A stretch of DNA of 64,000 nt from DASWJZ01 sp963805325. Lineage in GTDB: Bacteria > Pseudomonadota > Alphaproteobacteria > Rhizobiales > Afifellaceae. A program made the translations under genes and the position numbers. Of this stretch, positions 9,152 to 17,616 are shown piece by piece. The notes beneath the pieces were generated by a model. It worked only from the letters and a program-made list of their open reading frames with translations, made no database searches and was not told the origin of the DNA. The stretch covers positions 167,454-231,453 of the forward strand of contig CAWDTS010000005.1 in assembly GCA_963805325.1 (NCBI GenBank). Direction: 5' to 3'. Numbering within the stretch: position 1 is the first letter of the stretch; every line of letters starts with the position of its first letter.

Positions 9152-10046
9152 TCAGTCGCCGAGCGGCTCGTCGGCGCTCCCGTCCGACGAATTGACGAGA
9201 GCATATTTGATGCGGCGCATCAGCTCCTGCGCCTCTCGCGGCTTACGGTATGCAGTCGACGCAGCGAGAAGGTCGATCGCAGCAAGGAGTGCATAGCGCG
9301 ACGCCGTCGGCTTGAGGGCGTTGGGCGCTTCCGGCACGTGAAGGACGAGGGGGATGTCGGCGAGCGCCGCGAGCTGGCTCTTTGGCTTCGTGACCGCAAC
9401 AATGAGCGCCCCATATTGTTTGGCGATCGTCACGGCATCGACGACCTCGGCAGCGCGTCCGGTTGTCGACACTGCCAGAACCACATCGTTCCTTCCAAGC
9501 GTCGCCGCGATCATGCGCATCAGGTGTGGATCGGAATAGCTGCTGACGGAAATTCCGAGCCGGAAGAAGCGGTGAGTGACTTCGGTGACGGCGACGGTCG
9601 ATCCTCCACCGACTCCGAGTGCCACCAGTTTGGAGCAATCGGCGATGGCCTCGGCGGCCTTCTCGACGTCCTCTTGCCGCAGCTGCTGCTCGACCGCCGT
9701 GATGGCCCGGCGGATTTCCTCGAACACGGATCGCCAGAGAGTTGGCTTCGCCTGCTCGCTGCCGACATAGGGCGGCGGTTCGAGATAGATCCGCCCGACC
9801 ACCATGCTTTGCGCGAGCTTCACCTTCAGTTCGCGCACGCCTCCGCAGCCGACGGCGCGGCTGAAGCGCGTCACGGTCGGTTCGCTGACGCCGGCCCGAC
9901 GCGCAAGCTCTCCGTTGCTCGAATGCACGGCGAAATTCACGTCCGCGAGCACGATGTCCGCCACGCGTTGCTCGGCCGGACGCAAGCGTGGCGCCGGATT
10001 GCTTGATGACGGAGATGATGTCGTCGGGAGATTTGCCTCCGGCCAT
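9152..10046 (-). CDS. MurR/RpiR family transcriptional regulator, one frameshift
   Basis: The N-terminal RpiR helix-turn-helix (LRPAEQRVADIVL, then SNGELARRAGVSEPTVTRFSRAVG) is followed by a SIS sugar-phosphate-binding domain (KLVALGVGGGSTVAVTEV, DVVLAVSTTGRAAEVVDAV). The first 15-20 residues (MAGGKSPDDIISVIKQ) lie in another frame from the rest, with the switch near 9985-10005. Removing one base gives about 297 residues, typical of the family. An ATG at 10133 is an alternative start. SIS-domain regulators sense phosphorylated sugars or amino sugars. It sits 48 bases upstream of the amidohydrolase and divergent from the ABC operon, which it probably controls. Confidence 0.82.
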
Positions 10047-10417
10047 GAGGACCGCGTGCTCGCGCGATGAAGCGTCCCTGCCGATCGATGCCCCGGGGCT
10101 CTGCTTTGTTGTTCGTGCCACCAGAGCGGCCATCCTTCAGATCGAGGAAGAGCGCCCGCCAACATGCGGGCGAGTAATATGGATTGGTAATAAACCTTCG
10201 TCGCCGACAGGTGCAAGCCTAGGAATCACCGCGTTTCGCCCACACGTCTGAAGCTGGCGCTTGATATCCCGCGCGTTTCGTATGAAACTTTCCGACACGG
10301 TGCCGGTGTCTTGGCGCCGACGTCGACCTTTGAGGAGCCGCAGCAGGAGTCCGCCGCAGAAGCGGACACTGGCAGGGCGCGCTGAGGGGAGGCGGCGGGC
10401 AAAAAGGGAGGAAGACC

Positions 10418-11959
10418 ATGCGATTGAAACTTCTCATGCGCGGAGCCGCGGTTGCGAGCGCACTGTTCCTGGCGTCGCAAGCGAGCGCCGGGGGCGTGTT
10501 CCGCGAGGCGACGATTGGCGAGCCGCCGCCGCTTGACGTGATGCTGACCACCGCCGACGTCGCCTCGGAGATCGGCGAGCACATCTTCGAGACTCTCTAC
10601 GCCTACGACGCGTCCTTCGTGCCGCAGCCCATGCTCGCCGACAGCGACCGGCTCGAGGACGGCGGCAAGACCATCATCATCACGCTGCGCCAGGGCGTGA
10701 TGTTCCACAACGGCAAGGAGATGACGGCTGAGGACGTCGTCGCCTCCATGAAGCGCTGGGGCGAGTTCGGCTCGCGCGGCAAGCTCCTGATGGAGAACGC
10801 CACTTCGGTCGAGGCCACGGGCAAATACGAGGTCACGCTGAAACTCAGCGCACCGAACGGTGCTTGGAAGACGCTGATTTCCGACGTGAACGGCGGGCTC
10901 GGCATCTACCCGTCCGAAATCGCAAGCAAGGCCGGCAACCAGCCCATCGAGCAGGCGGACTACATCGGCACCGGGCCCTACAAGTTCAAGGAATGGCGGC
11001 CGAACCGCTACGTCGAGCTGGAGCGCTTCGACGGCTACAAGCCGCGCAGCGAGCCGGCCTCGTCCTATGCCGGCGCCCGCATCGCCAATTTCGACACGAT
11101 CCGCTTCATCCCGGTGCCCGACGTCGGCACCCGCGTGAGCGGCGTGCAGGCCGGCGACTACGACTACGCCGAGATGATCTCCGGCGACCTCTACGACACG
11201 CTGAGCCAGGACCCGTCGGTCGTGATCCAGCGCCGCGAGGCGCCGCTCTTCGGCCTGTTCTTCATGAACTCGAAAGAGGGCATCCTGAAGGACAACTTCA
11301 AGCTCCGCCGCGCCATCCAGATGGCGCTCGACAAGTCGCAGGCGCTCCGGGTGGCGTTCGGTCCGGAAGGCCTGTGGGACGCGCAGGGCTCGGTCTTTCC
11401 GAAGGGCAACTTCTTCTATTCGACCGCCGGAACCGAGGCCTACAGCCAGCACGATCCGGAAGCCGCCAAGGCGCTCGCCAAGGAAGCCGGCTATGACGGA
11501 ACGCCGATCCGGCTCCTGGTCTCCACCAACTACCAGGCGCACTACGACGAAGCGACCGTGTTCACCCAGCAGCTCGCGCAGGCCGGCATCAACGTTCAGA
11601 TGATCGTCGTCGACTGGGCGACGCTTCTGAAGATGCGCGGCCAGTCCGAGCAGTGGGACATCTTCGTCACCCACCACGGCTTCCAGCCGGACCCGGCGCT
11701 CTTCACCTTCATGAACGCTACATATCCGGGCTGGTGGGACACGCCGGAGATCAACGCGCTGCGGGAGGAGCTTTCCGTCAGCGTCACGCCCGAGGCCCGC
11801 AAGGCCGTCTGGGAAAAGATCCAGGCGCTGTTCTACGAGCAGGTCCCTGCAATGAAAGTTGGCGACGCCTTTGCCTACGACATCGCCTCCCCGAAGGTGA
11901 AAGGCTTCGCCAAGAGCGCCGACTACCGGCCGCGCTTCTGGGGCCTGTCCTTCGAGTAG
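10418..11959 (+). CDS. ABC transporter substrate-binding protein, family 5 (dipeptide/opine type)
   Basis: The 513-residue periplasmic protein has a clear signal peptide (MRLKLLMRGAAVASALFLASQASA, cut about residue 24). The SBP family 5 fold follows, with PPPLDVMLTT, LRQGVMFHNGKEMTAEDVVASMKRW and the family LFFMNSKEGILKDNFKLRRAIQMAL region. It delivers a peptide-like or other medium-sized solute to the downstream permeases. A GGAGG ribosome site precedes the ATG. It is the first gene of a complete five-gene operon, and a strong stem-loop (11981-12015) separates it from the permease gene. The amidohydrolase next door suggests an N-acylated or otherwise conjugated substrate, which is inference. 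Confidence 0.93.
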   Translation: MRLKLLMRGAAVASALFLASQASAGGVFREATIGEPPPLDVMLTTADVASEIGEHIFETLYAYDASFVPQPMLADSDRLEDGGKTIIITLRQGVMFHNGKEMTAEDVVASMKRWGEFGSRGKLLMENATSVEATGKYEVTLKLSAPNGAWKTLISDVNGGLGIYPSEIASKAGNQPIEQADYIGTGPYKFKEWRPNRYVELERFDGYKPRSEPASSYAGARIANFDTIRFIPVPDVGTRVSGVQAGDYDYAEMISGDLYDTLSQDPSVVIQRREAPLFGLFFMNSKEGILKDNFKLRRAIQMALDKSQALRVAFGPEGLWDAQGSVFPKGNFFYSTAGTEAYSQHDPEAAKALAKEAGYDGTPIRLLVSTNYQAHYDEATVFTQQLAQAGINVQMIVVDWATLLKMRGQSEQWDIFVTHHGFQPDPALFTFMNATYPGWWDTPEINALREELSVSVTPEARKAVWEKIQALFYEQVPAMKVGDAFAYDIASPKVKGFAKSADYRPRFWGLSFE

Positions 11960-11980
11960 CGGCGTCCGCCGCGCATCATC

Positions 11981-12015
11981 GACCTGGGCGGCGCGCTCCA
12001 CGTGCCGCCCAGGTC
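11981..12015 (+). promoter_or_regulatory. stem-loop between substrate-binding protein and permease genes
   Basis: A 12-base perfect stem (gacctgggcggc / gccgcccaggtc) with an 11-base loop lies just after the substrate-binding protein gene and before the first permease. No T-run follows, so it looks like an mRNA-stabilising or attenuating hairpin of the kind that keeps binding-protein levels above permease levels. Confidence 0.7.
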
Positions 12016-12056
12016 ACCTCGTCGAGCCGTAAATCCGAAGGCGACCGACCGTCCGC

Positions 12057-13004
12057 ATGTGGTCCTTTGTCCTCAAACGTGCCGGTGCGACATTCGTCAC
12101 GCTGGTCGCGGCGTCGGTCCTGATCTTCGCCTTCATCCACCTCGTTCCCGGCGATCCGATCTACGTCCTGCTGGGCGACACCGCGACGCCGGAGCAGGTC
12201 GATCTGGTGCGCCATCAGCTCGGCCTCGATCAGCCGATCGTGCTGCAATACCTGCAATGGGCCGGCAAGGCGCTCACCGGCGATCTCGGGCAGTCGATCT
12301 TCTTTCAGGCGCCGGTCCTGTCGGTGATCGCCGACGGCGCCGAGACCAGCGTGCTGCTAGCCTTGATCACGATGACCTGGGTCGTGCTGATCGGCGTTCC
12401 GATCGGCATGATCGCCGCCATGCGCCAGGGCTCGTGGCTCGACCAGAGCCTTTCCGGCGTCGCCATGCTGATGGCGTCCGTGCCGACGTTCTGGGTCGGT
12501 CTCTACCTGATCCTGATCTTCGCCGCGTGGCTCGGCTGGTTGCCCAGTTCAGGCTACCCGTCGATCTTCGAGTCCGGCGGCATCACAAATCTGCGCTACC
12601 TCCTTCTGCCAAGCCTGACGCTCGCAGCCCCGAACGCGGCGCTGATCCTCCGCCTGACACGCGCCAGCATGCTCGACGTTTCGCGCGAAGACTACGTGCG
12701 CACCGCGCGCGCCAAGGGCATTCGGCCCTGGCAGGTCGTGCGTCGCCATATCCTGCGCAACGCGCTCCTCGCCGTCGTCTCCGCCTTCGGCTTCACCTTC
12801 GCGGCGCTGATCTCCGAAGCTGTCGTGACGGAAACCGTCTTCGCGCTCCCCGGCATCGGCCGCCTCGTCGTTCAGTCGATCCTGCGGCGCGACTATCCGG
12901 TCATCCAAGGGATAATCCTCGTCATCGTGGTGCTCTATCTGGCGATCAACCTGATCGTCGATCTCTCGTACCGGATGCTCGATCCGCGGGTGGAGCTGGA
13001 ATGA
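12057..13004 (+). CDS. ABC transporter permease, DppB/OppB type
   Basis: The 315-residue inner-membrane protein has about six transmembrane segments. It begins with the typical first helix (FVLKRAGATFVTLVAASVLIFAFIHLVPGDP) and carries the N-terminal OppB domain (EQVDLVRHQLGLDQPI). The EAA loop near residue 215 (REDYVRTARAKGIRPWQVVRRH) contacts the ATPases. It overlaps the next permease by 4 bases (ATGA). The length is normal. Confidence 0.94.
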   Translation: MWSFVLKRAGATFVTLVAASVLIFAFIHLVPGDPIYVLLGDTATPEQVDLVRHQLGLDQPIVLQYLQWAGKALTGDLGQSIFFQAPVLSVIADGAETSVLLALITMTWVVLIGVPIGMIAAMRQGSWLDQSLSGVAMLMASVPTFWVGLYLILIFAAWLGWLPSSGYPSIFESGGITNLRYLLLPSLTLAAPNAALILRLTRASMLDVSREDYVRTARAKGIRPWQVVRRHILRNALLAVVSAFGFTFAALISEAVVTETVFALPGIGRLVVQSILRRDYPVIQGIILVIVVLYLAINLIVDLSYRMLDPRVELE

Positions 13005-13867
13005 CGCGCGCCGGAGTTCGGTCATGGCTGGCGCCCTTCCTGGGGCGGCCGATCGCGCTGCTCGGACTGGCGATCCTCGTCGCCATGATCCTTGCCGCCA
13101 TCTTCGCCTCCGTGCTGTCGCCCTACGATCCGCTGGCGATTAATCCCATCATTCGCCTCAGTCCGCCGAACGCGGTCCATTGGTTCGGCACCGATCAGTT
13201 CGGCCGCGATACGCTTTCGCGCGTCATCTATTCCTCGCGCATGGCGCTGCTGATCGGGGTCGGCGTCGTCAGCTTCGCGCTTCTTACCGGCGTCCCGATC
13301 GGCGTCTTCTCTGCGCTCTTCCCGCGCCTCGGCCACGTGCTGATGCGCATGGTCGACGTGCTGATGTCGTTTCCCGCGCTCCTCCTCGCCCTGGGGCTGA
13401 TCGTTGTCCTCGGACAGAGCGTCGCCAACGCCATCATCGCCATCGGCGCGGTCTATCTGACGACCACGACCCGCATCACCTACGGCCTGACGCTGCGCCT
13501 GCGCACCGAGACTTACGTCGAGGCGGCGCGCAGCATGGGGTCCGGAACGGGGTGGCTCGTCGTCAAGCACGTCCTGCCGAACCTCATCTCGCCACTTCTC
13601 GTGCAGGCAAGCTTCGTGTTCGCCTTCGCGCAGCTCAGCGCCGCCTCGCTGGATTTCCTGGGTCTCGGCGCGCCTCCCGATATTCCAAGCTGGGGCAACA
13701 TGCTGGCCGAGTCGCGCACGTTCATCACGCGCGCGCCTTGGCTGCTTTTCTTCCCCGGTCTGATGATCGTGCTCACCGCGTTCTCCCTGAACCTCGTCGG
13801 CGACGCTCTGCGCGATCGTCTCGATCCCCGGTTCCAGGAAATGTTCGCCAGCCGGCGGAGGAGGTGA
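13001..13867 (+). CDS. ABC transporter permease, DppC/OppC type
   Basis: The 288-residue inner-membrane protein is the second permease of the operon. Seen: a first helix (RPIALLGLAILVAMILAAIF), the OppC signature HWFGTDQFGRDTLSRVIYSSR and the EAA loop TYVEAARSMGSGTGWLVVKHVLPN. The ATG at 13001 overlaps the stop of the first permease, so the much longer open frame upstream is not used. The ATPase gene begins 3 bases after its stop. Confidence 0.94.
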   Translation: MTRAGVRSWLAPFLGRPIALLGLAILVAMILAAIFASVLSPYDPLAINPIIRLSPPNAVHWFGTDQFGRDTLSRVIYSSRMALLIGVGVVSFALLTGVPIGVFSALFPRLGHVLMRMVDVLMSFPALLLALGLIVVLGQSVANAIIAIGAVYLTTTTRITYGLTLRLRTETYVEAARSMGSGTGWLVVKHVLPNLISPLLVQASFVFAFAQLSAASLDFLGLGAPPDIPSWGNMLAESRTFITRAPWLLFFPGLMIVLTAFSLNLVGDALRDRLDPRFQEMFASRRRR

Positions 13868-13870
13868 GCG

Positions 13871-14842
13871 GTGCTCGGCGTCAAGGATCTCACCGTCGCT
13901 GTCGGTCCCGATTCGAGCCCCATCGAGATCGTCTCCGGCGTGTCCTTCAGCATCGGCAAAGGCGAAGTGCTCGGGCTGGTCGGCGAATCCGGCTGCGGCA
14001 AGAGCATGACGTCGCTGGCCATCATGGGTCTCTTGCCCGATCCGGGGCCGCGGGTGCGCTCCGGCCGTATCGAGCTCGATGGCGTCGACGTCACGAATTT
14101 GGCGCCCTGGCAACGGGTCGAAGCCGGCCACGGCAACATCGCGATGATCTTCCAGGAGCCGATGACGTCGCTCAATCCGGTGATCCGGATCGACGAGCAG
14201 ATCGCCGAAGCCGTGCGCGTTCACGACGGCCTCACCGGCGCCGCCGCCCGCGAGCGGGCGCGCGAGCTTCTCGAGATGGTCCGCATACCCGACGCGGCGC
14301 TGCAGATGGGAGCCTATCCGCATCAGCTGTCGGGCGGGATGCGTCAGCGCGTGATGATTGCCATCGCGCTCGCATGCCGTCCGCATATTCTCATTGCCGA
14401 CGAGCCGACCACCGCGCTCGACGTCACGGTCCAGTTCCAGATTCTCGGCCTGCTGCGCGAGCTTTGTGACCGGCTCGATATGGCCATGCTTTTCATCACC
14501 CACGATCTCGGCGTCGTGGCCCAGCTCGTCGACCGCGTCGCGGTCATGTATGCCGGACGGCTTGTGGAGACCGCCACGGTCGAGACCCTGTTCGGGGACC
14601 CGACCCACCCCTACACGCGCGGGCTCATGGCCTGCATGCCGGCGCCCGGACGCAAGGCCCGTCGCTTGACCACCATCCCCGGCCAGGCGCCGCAGCCCGG
14701 CAGCATCCCGTCCGGCTGCGCTTTCGCGCCCCGTTGCCCGGAGGTGCGGGACATCTGTCGCGCCAATCCGCTTCCGCGCGTGACCATCGCCGAGGGTCAC
14801 CAGGCCCTCTGCAAGTTCCCCGTCATCGGGGGCGCGACATGA
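13871..14842 (+). CDS. ABC transporter ATP-binding protein, DppD/OppD type
   Basis: The 323-residue ATPase has Walker A (GESGCGKSMTS), Q-loop (MIFQEPMTSLNPV), signature (LSGGMRQRVMIAIA), Walker B (LIADEPTTALDV) and the switch His (LFITHDLGVVA). The C-terminal oligopeptide-family extension contains spaced cysteines (GCAFAPRCPEVRDIC and ALCKF). The start is GTG at 13871, 3 bases after the permease stop. It pairs with the next ATPase to energise the importer. Confidence 0.94.
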   Translation: MLGVKDLTVAVGPDSSPIEIVSGVSFSIGKGEVLGLVGESGCGKSMTSLAIMGLLPDPGPRVRSGRIELDGVDVTNLAPWQRVEAGHGNIAMIFQEPMTSLNPVIRIDEQIAEAVRVHDGLTGAAARERARELLEMVRIPDAALQMGAYPHQLSGGMRQRVMIAIALACRPHILIADEPTTALDVTVQFQILGLLRELCDRLDMAMLFITHDLGVVAQLVDRVAVMYAGRLVETATVETLFGDPTHPYTRGLMACMPAPGRKARRLTTIPGQAPQPGSIPSGCAFAPRCPEVRDICRANPLPRVTIAEGHQALCKFPVIGGAT

Positions 14843-15801
14843 GCGATCGCGCGATCCTTGAGGTGCGGAACCTGCGCACCGGCTTCAACGTGAAGCGGTC
14901 CGGCCGCAAGATGCGGGTGCAGGCGGTCGACGGCGTCTCTCTGTCGCTCGCCGAGGGCGAGGTGCTCGGCATCGTCGGCGAGTCGGGCTGCGGCAAGACC
15001 ACCGTCGGGCGCTCCATCGTCCGCCTGACCAAGGCGGATGCGGGGGAGGTCGTCTTCAACGGCGACGATGTCCTGAAGGCGCGCGGCCAGGCGCTCCGCA
15101 CGATGCGCCTCAGCATCCGCATGGTCTTCCAGGATCCCTACGCCTCTCTCAATCCGCGCCGCTCGGTCGGCGATTCCGTGGCCGAGGCGGGCGATATCAA
15201 CGGCGCCTTTGCCAGCCGTGCCGAGCGCGCCGAGCGGGTCGCCGAGACGCTCACCGCCGTCGGGCTCGACCCGTCCTTCGCCCGACGCTTTCCGCACGAC
15301 CTGAGCGGCGGGCAGCGCCAGCGCGTCGGAATTGCGCGCGCAATCCTTCCGGTGCCGGCGATCATCATCGCCGACGAGCCGGTGTCTGCGCTCGATGTTT
15401 CGATCCAGGCTCAAGTGTTGAACCTGTTGATGGATCTCAGGGAAAATTTGCGATTGTCGATGCTGTTCATCTCGCACGACCTCGGCGTGATCGGTCAGAT
15501 CAGCGATCGGGTGGCGGTGATGTACATGGGCCGCATCGTGGAACTCGCCGAAGTCGACGCCATTCTCGACCGCGCCGTGCACCCCTATACGCAGGCGCTG
15601 ATGGCGGCGATGCCGAAGCCGGACCCCAGCCTGCGCATTACCGGCGGCACTGAACTTGGTGAACCGCCAAGCCAGTTCGAGCGATCGACGGGTTGCGCCT
15701 ATGCTCTACGGTGCCCGTTGGCGTCAGACCGATGCGTCGCCGAAGCTCCGGCGCTCCGTCAGTTCGCCGACGGCCGCCTGGTTGCGTGCCACAACGCTTG
15801 A
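14839..15801 (+). CDS. ABC transporter ATP-binding protein, DppF/OppF type
   Basis: The 320-residue second ATPase of the operon has Walker A (GESGCGKTTVGRS), Q-loop (MVFQDPYASLNPR), signature (LSGGQRQRVGIARA), Walker B (IIADEPVSALDV) and a switch His (LFISHDLGVIG). The C-terminal Cys-containing extension is present (GCAYALRCPLASDRC). The ATG at 14839 overlaps the preceding stop (ATGA). It closes the five-gene transporter operon; no further gene follows on this strand before the remnant region at 16 kb. Confidence 0.94.
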   Translation: MSDRAILEVRNLRTGFNVKRSGRKMRVQAVDGVSLSLAEGEVLGIVGESGCGKTTVGRSIVRLTKADAGEVVFNGDDVLKARGQALRTMRLSIRMVFQDPYASLNPRRSVGDSVAEAGDINGAFASRAERAERVAETLTAVGLDPSFARRFPHDLSGGQRQRVGIARAILPVPAIIIADEPVSALDVSIQAQVLNLLMDLRENLRLSMLFISHDLGVIGQISDRVAVMYMGRIVELAEVDAILDRAVHPYTQALMAAMPKPDPSLRITGGTELGEPPSQFERSTGCAYALRCPLASDRCVAEAPALRQFADGRLVACHNA

Positions 15802-16069
15802 GACACCGTGGATCCACGGGAAGGCACCGTGCGTGCATCTTTCGGAGGAGGGGCGGTCCGAGACCGCCGATCGACCCGCTAATTTGAAAGGCCCAGAAGC
15901 AAGGCGAGAGAATGCACGGCGGTTGGATAGCTGGCGGAGGGAGAGGAACTGAAATCCAACACTCTTGGGAAGAGCGCTGGGCTCCGCTGTTTCCGCAATC
16001 GCGGCCGGCATTCGGATGTCCGCTACGCGGAGTCTCCTTGTGGTCGAACTGGGTACTCCTCCGGCGAGC

Positions 16070-16340
16070 CTAGAATTTGAAGTTGAAGCCGAGCCTCGTG
16101 GCAATGCCGTTCAGGTCGGTCTTAACCTCATATGGCGCCACCGCGAGAGGGAGCCCGGTGGTGCCAGTCCCCGTTCCGCTGGCCGTCGCCGATATCGTGG
16201 CGAGATCGTAGTAGAGCCCATCAAGCTTGAAACTCGCGCGGTCTGAAAGGGCATATTCTGCGCCGCCACCGGCCGCGTATCCAAACTTGAAATCGGAGTT
16301 GCCGCCTAACCAGTCGGCGCTCGTTTTGGCCAAAGCGTTT
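16070..16340 (-). pseudogene. C-terminal remnant of an outer-membrane beta-barrel protein (Omp25/porin-like family)
   Basis: About 90 residues in one frame read as the last strands of a small outer-membrane barrel: SDFKFGYAAGGGAEYALSDR, FKLDGLYYDL, YEVKTDLNGIATRLGFNFKF, ending in the C-terminal Phe typical of such barrels. The signal peptide and most of the barrel are absent: the frame upstream runs into unrelated sequence overlapping the end of the neighbouring enolase-superfamily gene. I read this as a truncated gene. The rest of the gap from 15802 shows no supported feature. Confidence 0.6.
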
Positions 16341-16406
16341 CGCCGGCCTTTCACCTCGTGGATTGGGTGATGACCCGGCATGCGCCGCGAGCACCCGGCG
16401 TGGCTC

Positions 16407-17576
16407 CTACTTGCTCTTGAAGAGCACTTGGCCGTCGACTGTGATCTCGACATCGACCCTGTACTGCCGGAGCGCCGCATCGCTGATCTCAACGCCGAGC
16501 CCGGGTGCATCGGGCACGACGATCTCCCCCTCGGCGTTCGGCTCGATGTGATTGGTCGTCAGGTCGACCGCAAGCTGCTTCGGAGCGACCGGATACTCGC
16601 AGATCGTGTGGCTGCTGAGCCCGGCAAAGGGTTGCAGCGAGGCGCTGAGCGCGAGATGCGACGTGAAGGTGTGGTTGACGTAGGTCACGCCGTGCTCCGT
16701 GGCGTAGTCGGCCGCGCGCTTGGCGGGGCCGATCCCGCCTATCCGACCGCAGTCGATCTGGATGTAGCCGACCTTTCCGTAGTCGATGAGATGCTGCGCC
16801 ATGTGGAAGTTGTGCGCCGCCTCTCCTCCCGCAATCCTGAGCTTCGTGGTGCGGCTTCCGAGTTCCGCATAGGCCTTTAGCGCGCCAGCGTTGAACGGCT
16901 CTTCGAACCAGACGGCGCGATTCCGCTCGAGCGCCGGCAGGCGGGCGGCGGCGGCCTCGACGTCCTCGCCAAAAATCTGACCGGCATCGACCAGCAATAT
17001 CCCATCGGGGCCGAGTCCCTCGCGCGCGGCGTCGAGGTGCTCTTCGTCGGCCTTGACGGTGCTGCGGCCGAAGGGACCCCAGCCGAACTTCGCCGCGCGA
17101 AAGCCCTTGGCGCGGGAGGTCTTTCCGCCCTGCAACGTCTCCTGCGGCGTATCGCCGAAAAGCTGCGATGCGTAGGGAACCTTCGGAAAGGCCTGCTTGT
17201 AACCGATGAGCCGCCAGACAGGCTCGCCGCGGGCTTTGCCAAGCAGGTCCCAGAGCGCCATCTCGATGCCTGACCAGGTGTGGGCGGCCTGCAGCAAGTC
17301 CATGCTGTCGTAGGCGACCTTTGCCGCCATCCGCTCGATGTCCTCCGGCCCGTCGATCGTCTCGCCGAGAACCGAATCCGAAACCGGCCGGCAGGCGCCG
17401 TGCGAGATCGGTGTGACGAACGCTGCGATCGAGACGAGGGGAGAGGCCTCGCATTCGCCCCATCCGATGAAACCGCCTGCCTCGACGCGAACGACCAGGG
17501 CGTCCTGGCTGCCGTCCGCCTCGGTCGTGACCTCGGGCATGGAGACGTAAAAGAAATCGACGGACTCGATCTTCAT
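16407..17576 (-). CDS. mandelate racemase/muconate lactonizing enzyme family protein (enolase superfamily)
   Basis: The 389-residue enolase-superfamily enzyme has the capping domain (residues 1-120) and a barrel with metal ligands in LLVDAGQ, VWFEEPFN and IAGGEAAH. A candidate base His lies in TYVNHTFTSH. The first barrel Lys sits in AAKFGWGPFG; the second Lys of the usual KxK is replaced by Gly. Such enzymes abstract a proton alpha to a carboxylate and typically dehydrate or epimerise acid sugars. It is the last gene of a minus-strand operon (binding protein, permease, two enolase-superfamily enzymes). Its neighbour shares the same KxGWGPFG motif, so the two look like paralogues. Confidence 0.9.
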   Translation of the reverse strand: MKIESVDFFYVSMPEVTTEADGSQDALVVRVEAGGFIGWGECEASPLVSIAAFVTPISHGACRPVSDSVLGETIDGPEDIERMAAKVAYDSMDLLQAAHTWSGIEMALWDLLGKARGEPVWRLIGYKQAFPKVPYASQLFGDTPQETLQGGKTSRAKGFRAAKFGWGPFGRSTVKADEEHLDAAREGLGPDGILLVDAGQIFGEDVEAAAARLPALERNRAVWFEEPFNAGALKAYAELGSRTTKLRIAGGEAAHNFHMAQHLIDYGKVGYIQIDCGRIGGIGPAKRAADYATEHGVTYVNHTFTSHLALSASLQPFAGLSSHTICEYPVAPKQLAVDLTTNHIEPNAEGEIVVPDAPGLGVEISDAALRQYRVDVEITVDGQVLFKSK

Positions 17577-17616
17577 GGCTTCTCTTCTTGGAAAGGGAAA
17601 AACGGGCGGCGGCGGC

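Noticed and set aside
7935..9296. Long plus-strand frame opposite the amidohydrolase
   Set aside because: No motif; the minus strand carries the metal ligands of an amidohydrolase.
10226..12001. Long minus-strand frame opposite the dipeptide-type binding protein
   Set aside because: A shadow of the binding-protein gene, which has a signal peptide and full family motifs.
13022..14800. Long minus-strand frame (592 codons) opposite the ABC permease and ATPase genes
   Set aside because: Its composition is rich in Arg, Asp, Gly and His with no fold motif; the opposite strand encodes intact transporter genes.
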